This document shows, in pieces, positions 1 to 10,342 of a stretch of DNA of 25,002 nt (positions are counted from its first letter, which is position 1; each line of letters opens with the position of its first letter). The stretch is from Azolla pinnata. Its lineage: Eukaryota; Streptophyta; Polypodiopsida; Salviniales; Salviniaceae. Location of the stretch: positions 17,690-42,691 of the forward strand of contig JBBBWG010026945.1 of the NCBI GenBank assembly GCA_037176905.1, in the 5' to 3' direction. The position numbers and the translations under genes are program-made. The notes beneath the pieces were generated by a model. That model was not told where the DNA came from. It made no database searches and worked only from the letters and a program-made list of their open reading frames with translations.

Positions 1-1118
1 TAAAATGTGAATAGCAAATTTCCAAATGTGTTAGGCCACCAACTTTTCAAGGAACACTAGTGAGGAGATTCATGACTGCCAAATCAATGACCTTCTAGAT
101 AAGGATATTGAAACAAGAAGCTCACTGGTGTCAGAACACCCACTGCATGCAACAGTAGAACAGGTTGATAAAACAGAATGCTACGGAGAAATAGCATCAA
201 ATAGATAATGACCATAATGTGAAAATTCTCAAAAACTCAAATTTGCACTCTATCTTAAACTTTGGTAGGTTGGAAGTGATTGAATTAATAACCACCTGAG
301 ATGCACCTAGCTCAGTTCATGCACATGCAAACACAATCACAACCAATCAAAGGGACAATGCAGTAGTCTTTTGCTTTCCAAGTGCCCGCCTAAGCCCCTC
401 CCAATCCACCAGTGAAAGGACAGCCATCGGGAATCTCAGTTGCCAAATTGTAAGTGCAATTTTCCATCGTCAATGTAGTGGTAATTGAGTTTGTGGTGTA
501 GACGACTCAAGTTGGAATAGGCATTCAGGTAAGTAAGTTTGGTATGCAAAGAATTCCCATAATTAAGGTTAGTCTGTCAGGTGTTTTGGGTAAATAAGTT
601 TCACAATTCGTATTTTGTATTATCCATTATATGTTTTTAAGCCACAGTCAATTTGGTGATTTTGATACTTGTGCAGTGCTTTTGTAAATAGATGAACTCA
701 CTTTTGTAAATAGATGAATTCACAGGGGTATTCTGGTACTTTCACCTACTTCTAACTATCTACTTTTCAGCATAAATTCTGGAATTGTGTTTAAGCAACT
801 TAGTTATTGAGTCTATCTTTGGTTGTTGAATCACTCATCATGGGAAAACACAAGAAAACATTGTAGTTACGCCATAAACCTTGATATTCTAGAGAAGCAC
901 ATCAATTTGAACATCGCATTCAGTGCAGGATGTAGGCTCTGGGCATGGTGTCTGATAGGAGAAAGAGGTTCTTAACTCCTCTATTAAGGTCTGATACTGG
1001 TTCTTGTCATTTAGAAGAAATTTTACATGCTAATGTTCCCCAAATGATAAATACTCTGGGTGCAGCAACGTAAGAAATTATGGAGGGTAGCAAATAGATA
1101 ATTTATTAGCTAACTTAC
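1..1118 (-). other. Intron of the FHA-AAA ATPase gene, no exon recognised
   Basis: This stretch lies downstream of the last recognised exon, whose donor is GTAAGTTAG just below position 1119. It is AT-rich. I looked for the next expected segment of the family on the minus strand and did not recognise it. The stretch is therefore probably one long intron, but a short, poorly conserved exon could be hidden in it. Confidence 0.5.
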
Positions 1119-4100
1119 CATAGTTGGCAATGAACCACTATCAAAAATCAGCAACCTTGCCCCAAAATGTTTTGCCAATGCCTTTACAAGCACCTCCTGA
1201 TATATTTCTGACCCTGATCCAAGCTTATAAACATGTCAACCAATCTTCATACCATTCTATGTCAATAATTTTTATTTATTTCAGTGCAAAAACCTGCAGG
1301 TCCAGAAAGCAGGATGCGGGGGCAGACTGCTAACAAATCATTTGTGAACTTGACAAAATCTGGACACTTTAGATGTATGTAGCTCGAGATTATAAGCACA
1401 TTTTTTGTGCTTTCACTGGAAAGACAACCAACTTAGTGCAAGCACCCAGGATATGGTAAAGCCTTATCTTAACCTCAAGAATTACAAATAATAAACTGGA
1501 ACAAATTTGCTCACCTCAAGAAATATGGAAAGTTACCAAACGAAACATCAACATCTTGCCCATTGATGACACTCCTAGTGAATTCTTCTTTTAAATTTTG
1601 GCGCTTTAACATAGCTGCTGACGCCATAACCGTAGCATCATCTCTTTCCACATCAATCACCCTAACACTGCCTTCTATAAGTTCTGAGGATATCACTTTT
1701 TGGGAGTCTTTTGGCAGGGTCCCTAAGCAATCACCAGCCCCTTGTGCAGAAGTTGCATCCATGACTGTATCCTCTGTAGCCATCTCACCAACAGGTTTAT
1801 CAGTTTGCTGTTCAGCGGGCACGAGATTAAGATCATCAGAGGCTTTCCCTGGTGGTCCAACTGCTTCAATATCAGATAAAGAGCCCTCTGAAATATCAGA
1901 AGGTGGTGGTATAGCAGGCAATAATGTTGTCACGGTCGCTTTTAACCCATCATCAGAAGGCTGTGCCAAACTGGGATGAAATGCTGTGCTCTGAGGAAAA
2001 TTTGAAAGAGATGCAAGGATAGAAGCTCCTGCTACATCCATCGGATCTCCAGTTCTTGCCTCATCAACTTGTAATACTTTTGCAGGAAGTGCATGACTTG
2101 AAACAGAAGTAACCGAGTTACCTGATAGTGGTTGGAATATCTGTAAAATGGTTATAGTTAAGGAGCACCAGATTCGCTGCCTCACATGTTCACAGATCAG
2201 AAACGCTCAGTATGATCTACTATCAAATTTCACTCATCTCCAGGATACATAAGAATAATGCTTGCAAGAAGAGAAGACCACCTCATCACCACCTTTCAGA
2301 AGGATGCTACAGTTCTTCTTCATGGGCTTTGCGTTTACATGAACTACACCACTATTTCCTGTGTGCTCCAAGAGTGTTACACCACCTTGTTCATGCTGAT
2401 ATCATCATAGCAGATTCTCATTAAGATTCTCAAAACAGATCTACCAGAACCACTTTGAAAAATGACAAACCCACCTGCATAAACTTGAGCTTGCAAAGAA
2501 CCCCACTGATTCCTTGATCCTTAAGCTGTAGATTGCAGCCTCTGCTACGCCCAATGGTGAACGTATGGCCCACTAAATTCACGTGTTGGTGCTGAAATGC
2601 AAAACCAAGCGTCGTTACTAGATTCATCAGCAATGTAGAAACCGACTCACAGTAGTCAACATGCTATTTTTACACTCGAGCTTCATTCGGCAATTATTCT
2701 GCAGTATATAAATAACTTGATGACAGTGAACCGTATCAGAAACCAAATTACGAGGACCACACCTGCTATTATTACGAATTCACGTAGAAGATACCATTAT
2801 TGAGGAGCATTCAGTGATCATCAAAGCACATTAAGATAATGTCAAAATCTCACTTGATTGCATTGGGAAAGCAATTTTCCCCATGGTGTTCCAACATCAG
2901 GAGCCTTCAATCTGAACCAAGTTCCTGCATTTCTCTGCCTGGCCACTGCAGGGATCCCTGCATAGCCATAATAAAGACTTAAATGGTATGATTATAAAGT
3001 CTTAGCTCCATCTCTAATAGAACCTCCATAATGCACGGCATGTTATCCATTCAGACTATAAAGGTAAAACGCACTACATCTCAACATCAAGCTTGAGAAT
3101 CGATGGTAAAATATAAAGTCCAATTACATGTCCAGAAAAATCTTGACAAACAATGGTGTAGATCAACGCTGTAGCACGAATCCAAATTTTAGTGGTATAA
3201 AATATGTTCCACCTCAATAAAAGCCACATGAATCAATGGTATAAAGCATGCTTCAGTTTTAAGTAAGCTTCCACGACCGAAGTTCCACTGTACACTGAAC
3301 CATATTCGGTATCATTAGCACCTCAAAAAACTCAATCATAAAACCTATAGTCAATCCTATAGCACAATTTCTGCATTGAAAATCTCGTCGACCAGGGGTT
3401 TAGCATACACTTTGTGTCAGGCAGGACGACCCCACAATAATAATTCCATTTCATGTAATCCCTCTTGAATGAACGGACAGCAAGCATGCGATTAATCTTC
3501 GACAAGGAACTTGCCAATTGGTGATCTAATACACGTTCAAGATCAAATAGAGCCATCGATGTACAATATATAATTGATGGTAAGATGTATCCTCTGTCTT
3601 AACAAGAAATCTCGCTCATAAATGGTAGAACACATAATCCATCTCTAGCAAGAAGAGGCAAAACAAGACGTAACAAAGAAGAGGATGAATAAGGAGAACA
3701 GTACGGGAACACAAACCAGGTGTCTCAAAGGATTTAACTTTCTCGTCAGCAACATCTACAGACGCAGCAACATCAGTGGGAGGGGCCATAGCTCCCTCTT
3801 CATCATGCATAGGTGTTGGCTTCGGGGGGGTACAAGGGGAATTCTCGCTGGCAGGCAACTCGGCGGTGTCTGTTGTCGGTACAGGTTCCTCTACCAGTGT
3901 CGGAGTCAGGGTTTCTTCTGTGCAAGCCTGTTCCGTCTCCTCCTCCCCCTCATTCTGCTCGGCTTCATCTTTCGCAGCAGATTTCTCCTCGAACTTATAG
4001 AATGAAAACAATACCGAAACAAACAAACCATGGCTCGTCAAGAAATCCCGGCCTTTCTAGGTGATAGATAAACTAGCGATCAGGCAGAAGAACGTACAAT

Positions 4101-4310
4101 CGAAGCAACACATACAAAGACAAAAGCAAGAGAAAATCGTGTGTGCAGTTCATCAAAGAACAAGGCACCTCCTACATGTGATGAGGTGGGAATGGGAATG
4201 GAACTAGAGAAAAATACCTTTGCTCGTTTAGGCGACGTGGACGGTTGCTCGGAGGACGAAGAAGGAGGCGGAGGGGAGCGTTTGGAAGCAGTACGCCGTG
4301 TGGAAACCAT
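1119..4310 (-). CDS. FHA-domain AAA-type ATPase, 5' part (8 exons, partial at left edge)
   Basis: Eight exons join in frame on the minus strand: 4310-4218, 3993-3717, 2957-2854, 2591-2475, 2395-2249, 2140-1515, 1415-1294 and 1213-1119 (1581 nt, 527 codons), all with GT donors and AG acceptors. The product starts MVSTRRTASKRS, followed by a Ser/Pro-rich, KRAK-containing (possible nuclear-localisation) tail and an acidic region. An FHA domain spans about residues 144-255, with TFTIGRSRGCNLQLKD and LLKGGDEVVFSS visible. A linker of about 200 residues follows, then FGNFPYFLS-ESTKNVLI and CPRILLSGPAGSEIYQ, typical of the plant AAA ATPases related to Arabidopsis At1g02890/At4g02480. FHA domains bind phosphothreonine peptides; the C-terminal AAA module would hydrolyse ATP, but it is not in this window. 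Family members are about 1,200 residues, so less than half is present. The exon boundaries are inferred from homology and splice consensus. Confidence 0.9.
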
Positions 4311-4645
4311 GGCGGAAGAAACCGGCGGGTTTCCGCGTGCACAAAAGAATCGGTGAGATCAGATCGGATCAGGTGGAGCACGGGGGAGGAGCCGTTTGGC
4401 GAAGCGGAAGAAACGAGCGAAAACAATCTTGTGATCGGAGAGGCGAGGGTCTAGGTTTTCCGGGAATGGAGCGGCGAATGAGGAGGAGGAGGAGGAGGAA
4501 GAAGAAGAAAGGGAAGCCTCCGTCGCTCGCTCGCGCTGTGGCTTGTCTGTGTCGTTCGTTCCGTTCAGTTGACGAGAGGAGAAGCGAGAGCAGGAAGGAA
4601 ATCGTCGCCCGCTGCGCGAGAGAGACGACGACGGACACACACGCA

Positions 4646-4670
4646 CAGAGAGAGAGAGAGAGAGAGAGAC
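4646..4670. repeat. (AG)n dinucleotide run in the ATPase gene leader
   Basis: About 12 AG units lie roughly 340 bases upstream of the ATPase start codon. Read in the gene's direction this is a CT run. CT-rich microsatellites are common in plant 5' leaders and core promoters; that this one is within the transcript is inference. Confidence 0.8.
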
Positions 4671-4707
4671 TTGATTAATTAACATCCATTCATTCCTTCC
4701 CTTTTTG

Positions 4708-4795
4708 CCCCTTAATTACCTACCCCTCTTCTAATCGCGCCCCTTAATTACTTACCCCTCTTCTAATCACGCCCCTTAATTACCTACCCTCTTCT
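4708..4795. repeat. 32-bp tandem repeat, about 2.7 copies
   Basis: Units start at 4708, 4740 and 4772, each beginning CCCCTTAATTAC and continuing CTACCCCTCTTCTAAT. The first two differ at a few bases; the third is truncated. The repeat lies in the upstream region of the FHA-AAA gene. Confidence 0.85.
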
Positions 4796-4815
4796 TCCTA
4801 GTTTTAATTACCCCA

Positions 4816-5026
4816 ATTAACATCCTTTCCTTTCCTTCTGCCCCTTAATTACCGTCCGCTCTTCTGATCCTGCTTCGGTTTCGCCCCGGGTTTGTCGTGC
4901 CTTAATTACCTACCGTCCTGATCTTAGCTACCTCGATTCATTAACATCCATTCCTTCCCTTCTGCCCCTTGATTTACCTACCGCTCTTCTGATCGTGCTT
5001 CGGTTTCGCCCCAGATTTGTCGTGCC
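4816..5026. repeat. Direct duplication of about 86 bp (4816-4901 and 4940-5026)
   Basis: Both copies run from AATTAACATCC or TTAACATCC through CTTCTGCCCCTT, a GCTCTTCTGATC block and TGCTTCGGTTTCGCCCC, to TTTGTCGTGCC. They share the CCCCTTAATTACC core of the neighbouring 32-bp repeat, so the whole 4.7-5.0 kb stretch grew by local duplication. No coding capacity was recognised. Confidence 0.8.
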
Positions 5027-6000
5027 TCTCGGCTCGCTTCCAACCGATAGTATATTTCGATTCGTTTGCATTCTGTGCATACGATTCGGAACTCAGTTCC
5101 GTACGGCTCCACCCGGTACACGGTTTACGGATTCCGTCTCGGAAGGCGGTTGTGACGGTGCTAGGCGCTCGGTTTGACCATGTCTGTTTTTGAGAGCTCA
5201 GCTCGGTTTGGAGCGCTGCTCGAGCGATTGAGCAGCGCGTCTTCTCAACATGTGCCTTCACATTGCTTCTTTATGTCTGTCTGTTTGCACTAAAAATGTG
5301 CCCCTTGGAAGCAAATTTCGTACACGGCTCAAGGTTGCTCAGTACGTTTGGTATGGCGAGGATACCATTCGTATTTAACATATTACTGCACGTATAATAC
5401 CTTCCACTCTAAAAGTAGGCCAAATACGTTTCCTTAGTTCTTCTATAAATACTTACAGAATATGTATTTCACGTATAGTGCATCAAATTCTTTGACACTT
5501 TTGAAAATCCCACGTAGTAATTTATTATATACTTTCATACACTAACTTCTTCTGATTTCTTTTTTCTTTCATCTTTTTATTCATTCTTCTTGTTATTTTC
5601 TAATCCATTTTCCTTCTACTTCTTGTTAGGGTTCAACTTTTCTCTTTAAAAAATACGTATTATACCTTTTCTAAAGAAATATGTTCAAATACTGTATTTA
5701 ACAATTTAACATTATATTTGATTGAACAACATTAAGGTATAGTACATATTATACCACCGACGAGGTACCATACATATTAAACCTTAAAATACGGGTATGT
5801 AAACAACCTTGGTATGGCTTGGTCCATATATGTGTATTTGTAAGATCTCTAAGCTCAAGCCTTCGGTTTTGGTTTGGTACGTGAAAAGAGAAGCCAATTG
5901 AATTTCGTCTTACGCTCAAGCCTTAAAATACATATGGAATAAATACGTTACATATAACATGCACATTATACATATGTCTCTTGCCTTGAATTTCGAAATT
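5027..6000. other. AT-rich intergenic DNA, nothing recognised
   Basis: I found no open frame resembling a known protein, no tRNA and no transposon terminus. The first 250 bases are GC-richer; after about 5300 the sequence is strongly AT-rich with many ATACGTAT-like words. Confidence 0.6.
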
Positions 6001-7165
6001 TAGGTCTAATTAGCCTATATCATGAACTACTTTAGTATCTTTGATTTATTCAAATTGAACTCTAATATCCTATATCATACAAGGAAGCTATGAGCTTTAT
6101 TATACATGCGGTCGTTCTTGTTCATCCCTACATAATTTCTACTACAACTTTACTTTTTTCTTCATATCTATAAGAGCCTAATCATCCCATATAAGAGCCT
6201 ACTTCATTAGTTTTGATTCACCTATTTGAACTTTAAAATCCGATATAACACAAGGAAGCTATGAAATTTTTTATGCATGCGGTCGCTCTTGTCTATCCCT
6301 GTCTGATTTTTGCCACAACTTTACTTTTTCGGTAATGTCTCTGGCACTGAATTTGTAACTTAGATGTACTCCACCCATAATAGAGTTTACTTTGATTTAC
6401 CTATTTGAACTTTAAAATTCGATATCATATGAGGATGCTATGAGTTTTTTTATGCAAGTGGTCGCTCTTGTCTGTCCCTGCCTGATTTTTGCCACAAGTT
6501 TTCTTTGAAAGAAAAATAAATTTGTGTAAAAAATAAGGTAGGAACAAACGAGAACCACTACTTTCATTAGAAAGCTCATAGCTTCCTCCTACGAAATCTG
6601 ATTTTAGAGTTTAAGAAGTTAAATCAAATGTAAGGAAATGACTTATAATAAAGGGTGTTTTAGATCTAAATTTAGTTATTCAGGGTGAGAGATATAAAGG
6701 GAAAAGTAAAGTTGTGTAAAAAATAAGGTAAGAACATACAAAAGTGATCACTTACATTAAAAAACTCGTAGATTCCTCCTACAAAATTAGATTTTAGAGT
6801 TCAAAGCGGTGAATCAAAGTTAAGCTACTGGGCTATATTATGGGCTCAGTAGGTTTACATGAAGGAAAAAGAAAAGTTGTGGCGGAAATGAGGCAGTAAC
6901 AGACAAGAGTTACCGCCTGCATTGAAAAGCTCATAGCTTCCTCATACGAAATCAGACTTAAGAGCTCAAAAGTTGAATCAAAGCTAAGGCAGTGGGCTAT
7001 ATTATGGGCATTTTAGATTTAAATTTTGCACATTCAAGCCGAGAGATATGAAAGAAAAAGTAAAGTTGTGCTAGAAATAAGTCAAGAACAAACAAGAACG
7101 ACTGTATGCATTAAAAAGATCATTGCTTCCTCGTATGAAATCGGATTTTAGAGTTAAGAAAAGGT
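6001..7165. repeat. Array of about 7 diverged copies of a 150-180-bp repeat, inverted about its centre
   Basis: Three copies read in the plus direction, centred near 6080, 6250 and 6440. Each contains ATTTGAACTTTAAAAT, AGGAAGCTATGA, CATGCGGTCGCTCTTGTC and GCCACAACTTTACTT. From about 6505 four copies read in reverse complement: AAAGTTGTG, then TCATAGCTTCCTC, then GATTTTAGAGTT. Their centres are near 6570, 6760, 6930 and 7110. The switch is near 6505. No protein-coding frame was seen. The structure could be a degenerate fold-back element or a tandem array with an inversion; no terminal target-site duplication was identified. Confidence 0.8.
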
Positions 7166-7187
7166 GAATGAATCTAAACCACGCACA

Positions 7188-7450
7188 TAGCAATGATCTG
7201 ATCCCTCAACAAACCCTAAACCCTAAGACAGACCTCGAGAAACCCTAAAACCCCAAAGCATGCGGATAGCAATGATCGAATCCCCTAACAAAAAAACCCC
7301 TAATGCCTAAAACACATGCACATCAATGATCGAATCCCCCGACCCATAAACACATTCTTGGAAAACCTAAAAACCCTAAACAAGCATGCTCCCAAGGATC
7401 AATTCCCCCTTTGGAAAACCCTAAATCGTGATGAAAACCCTAAACTCCGA
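7188..7450. repeat. Telomere-like (AAACCCTA) motif cluster with a degenerate repeat of about 60 bp, upstream of USP gene A
   Basis: AAACCCTAAACCCTAA occurs near 7211, with further AACCCTAAA or ACCCCTAA words at about 7240, 7297, 7372, 7419 and 7436. A second repeated phrase, AGCAATGATCGAATCCCC or a close variant, occurs near 7187, 7267 and 7324. The cluster ends about 270 bases before the start codon of the USP gene, so it may overlap its promoter. Confidence 0.8.
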
Positions 7451-7517
7451 GCCCGGATCAGTTTAGTACACAAAACAAAAAGAAGAAAATGGCCGTGGTT
7501 TCTAAAATTGGCTGGAA

Positions 7518-7552
7518 AATCCACAGTTTCTATTCTGAGGAAACTGTGGATT
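7518..7552. promoter_or_regulatory. Perfect 13-bp hairpin in the likely 5' leader of USP gene A
   Basis: AATCCACAGTTTC at 7518-7530 and GAAACTGTGGATT at 7540-7552 are exact reverse complements, separated by a 9-base loop. It lies about 170 bases upstream of the start codon at 7720. Whether it is transcribed is not known. Confidence 0.55.
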
Positions 7553-7719
7553 CCTGTTGGGTTCCTGTTTTCAGCAGCAGGATAAATCTCCGATGGCGAT
7601 GATGCCGTCTCCACCAACACCGATCTCTCGCTCCCCTTCAGCAAATCGATTCCAGATTTCGCTTCATCCGATCCGAGCAAGTCGACACGTTCTAGGGTTT
7701 TGCCACACAACACAGACAT

Positions 7720-9216
7720 ATGGAGGATTCTGCATTGCAGCAGAGCAGCAGGAAGGTTCTGGTGGCGCTGGACGAAGGGGAGGCTAGTGCGAATGCGCTC
7801 TCATGGGCCCTGGACAATCTCCTCATTCATGATTCCCAGTCCCGGCAACACTCCGATTCCCTCCTACTCCTCTATGTCCAACCCCACCAACAGCTTGTCC
7901 ATGGTCGGTTTTAATCCTTCTTTCTATCGTTTCTTTTGTTGTTCTGATCCGTGTTTTCAATCAATCCAAGCCTCTGTATGCTCCGACAGGAAATGTATGT
8001 AAAAAGATCATTGGAAAAACCCACATGTACGGACTCCTTGCTTAGTATCTTTGGTCTTCAATGTGCTCGTAACCCACATGTGCATTTGATTCCGTCTTGC
8101 ATTGTGTTTATTTTATCTTCCATATGCCAGTAATTCACGTGTGTTTGATTCGATATTGTTTAATGTTTTTATTGCTTCAATCTAACGATGTATTTTGATT
8201 CGGTTTTGGGTGTTGTATTTAAAACTGTTAAATCCTCTGTGTTTAGTAATATGCATCTGATTCGATCTTGCCTAGTGTTTTTCTTTGGCACCGTCCTTTG
8301 TATGCTAATTTCTAGCTTGCCTAGATGTTTTTCTACAGGTCCAATCCGTAACCCATATCTGAGCTCAAATTGTTACTTAGATCTGTTTATTCATTTAAAT
8401 GGAGTCTGATTACATGAAAACCATGCTGCAACCCATATTGATTCCGATCAATAAGTTTTCATTCGGTTTAAATCGATGTTTCCCTTGAATCTCCAGGCTA
8501 TTACATGACTCCGGAGGTACAGGAATCGGTCAGACAGCATCACGATGAAATCTGCCACAAAATATTTGAGCGTGCCAAGGCTTTATGTAAAGAGAAAAAT
8601 GTAAGTGTTGCTTCCTTCCATCTTCATTCATTTGTGGGAGATTGTTTAGAGAAGGAGAAGAGAGAGCCCGGGCTATGGCAAAAAAGAAATTTGAGCTAAA
8701 TTTGAGCTTTCTGATCACAACTAGAATTGCGAGGCAAAACACTTTGAGGTATATAATGTGTGTACTTCGAAAATTCTGTATGCCAGGTGGAGACTTTCGA
8801 AACAATGCTTCTCTATGGAGATCCAAGGGAGGCGATATGCGATGCAGTGGTAAAGCTCAGGCCAAACTTGCTAGTCATGGGTAGCCATGGTTATGGTGCA
8901 TTCAAGAGGTAAAAATCACCTGTTGTCTGTATTTCATTTTGAATAGCCTATCAAAACTCAAAAATCACTTAACCCAGTGATATTGAGACTGACTACAAAC
9001 TCAATGAATCGACACAACATCTGATATGAAAGCTATGGTGACAATTGATGGTTTAGTCACAGAGCTTAGTGATGATTGCATTTAAAAGCCATTCGTTTCT
9101 GAGCATGTTAATTCTGGCTTTCTCATTGCATCTGTCTTTGCAGGCTGTTCCTCGGCAGTGTCAGTGACTACTGTGCTCATCATGCGGAGTGCCCTATTCT
9201 CATTGTAAGAAATTGA
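7720..9216 (+). CDS. Universal stress protein A-like, ATP-binding type (USP gene A, 160 aa, 4 exons)
   Basis: Exons 7720-7903, 8497-8600, 8787-8908 and 9144-9216 total 483 nt with GT-AG borders and intron phases 1, 0, 2. The protein opens with a short tail, then KVLVALDEGEASANALSWAL, which holds the conserved Asp (D18) of the USP nucleotide-binding fold. Strand LLLLYVQP and helix YYMTPEVQESV follow. The signature GSHGYGAFKRLFLGS at about residues 128-142 fits G-2x-G-9x-G(S/T). It ends with the family hallmark VSDYCAHHAECPILIVRN and has almost no C-terminal tail. The family consists of small cytosolic dimers that bind ATP and act in stress responses; the exact role here is unknown. It is the only plus-strand copy of the four and converges on gene B. 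A telobox-like TCTAGGGTTTTGCC lies just upstream of the ATG. Confidence 0.94.
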
Positions 9217-9340
9217 TAGGTATACGCATCACCCATCAAATCTCAAGTCTGAATGGTCTTTCAACCTTGGAAGTTTTACCCCTTGCCAATCATGTTGGAA
9301 GTTTTTTCCCCTTGCCGTCGTGCGGCATCGATAGCGAGGC

Positions 9341-9540
9341 TAATATCCCAAGCCATGCGATATGTAAAATAAACTTCCAAAAATTTCAATAGAAGTTTTC
9401 TGCACTTCACCGATGAAAGAGTTCCGTTGTGATTTTACGCGATTAAGCTTAATATCCCAAACCATACGATTGTAAAATAAACTTCCAAATCTTTTACAAT
9501 TTTTCAGAGTGAAAGAGTTACGTTATGATTTTCCATGATT
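9341..9540. repeat. Direct duplication of about 100 bp (9341-9440 and 9449-9540)
   Basis: Both copies start TAATATCCCAAGCCAT or TAATATCCCAAACCAT, carry TGTAAAATAAACTTCCAA, then GAAAGAGTT(C/A)CGTT(G/A)TGATTTT. The duplicated unit includes an AATAAA word and lies just past the stop codon of USP gene A. Confidence 0.85.
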
Positions 9541-9626
9541 TCATGTGATATATATGTTGTCAGTTACAAGTTTGTGTATATACTTGCAGATGCAGAATGG
9601 TTGCATCCCTTGCTCGCAATTCCATC

Positions 9627-9768
9627 AAGTTTGTAACATGATTTGTGTTCAGGTCTCCAAAGGTTGTACATTTAACCTTCAGAGGTATAATAGCGAGTTT
9701 GTAACATGATTTGTGTTCAGGTCTCCAAGTTGTGTAAGAGTACATTTAACCATCAGAGGTATAATAGC
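9627..9768. repeat. Direct tandem duplication of about 70 bp (9627-9694 and 9695-9768)
   Basis: Both copies begin AGTTTGTAACATGATTTG, continue TGTTCAGGTCTCCAA and end TCAGAGGTATAATAGC. They are nearly identical apart from a short insertion in the second, so the duplication looks young. Confidence 0.9.
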
Positions 9769-10342
9769 TTAAAATTTTGTGCTCTGGCTTTTGCTTAAAA
9801 TTTATACCTCAGCTCAAAGCCATCGAACCTCACTTGTTTACAATTCATGCACGACTTGCTTAATTAATTGGGGCCTAATGTCATTTCCAGCTCCAAACCA
9901 AGTTCGCTATGAACATGAAATTAATTTTGGACAATGATTCCAACTGCAATGCAATTTACATGGTAAGATGAGATTCCATCCTGGTGATTTCAAAAGCGTA
10001 CAATAAAATGAATTTTGGCTTTTTCAAGGTGTGCAAAATTGCTCATACAGACGCAGATGCAGACGCACCATTGAAGTTGCAAAATTCAGACCAGTTGATT
10101 GTTAAACTAGAATTCATCAGGAACCTGATCTTTAAATTATGATAATATGTAGCATGAACCAGAGTACAGCAAAGTAACCAGACCAATTGACATGGTTTAT
10201 TGAAGGGCATCGTACTGAAAGTGCCAGCGATGTCTTGCATGTAATCTGTTCTGTAGAAGGATAGAAGCTGTAGATCATCTTGCTCTTGCTGTCGTTCTAA
10301 ATTTATAAACAATACCTGTCTCTAGCCATGATGTTGCAAAGC

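Larger units (their letters stand above)
9217..10342. other. Convergent intergenic region between USP genes A and B
   Basis: It holds the 3' ends of two convergent genes and two local duplications listed separately. AATAAA words at 9368 and in the second copy near 9476 could serve as polyadenylation signals for gene A. The region between about 9770 and 10342 shows no coding capacity that I recognise. Confidence 0.6.

Noticed and set aside
1563..1979. Plus-strand open frame of 138 codons
   Set aside because: It is antisense to the large exon 1515-2140 of the FHA-AAA gene, whose frame and splice joints are supported by family conservation.
4309..4325. ATGGCGGAAGAAAC near the ATPase start, also found in the minisatellite at 11.7-12.06 kb
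   Set aside because: The identity covers only about 14 bases and the flanks differ, so a common origin is not supported; purine-rich GCGGAAGAA words are frequent here.
6001..7165. Possible CRISPR-like regular repeat array
   Set aside because: The units are long, diverged and mirrored, the spacers are not unique, and the genome is that of a plant.
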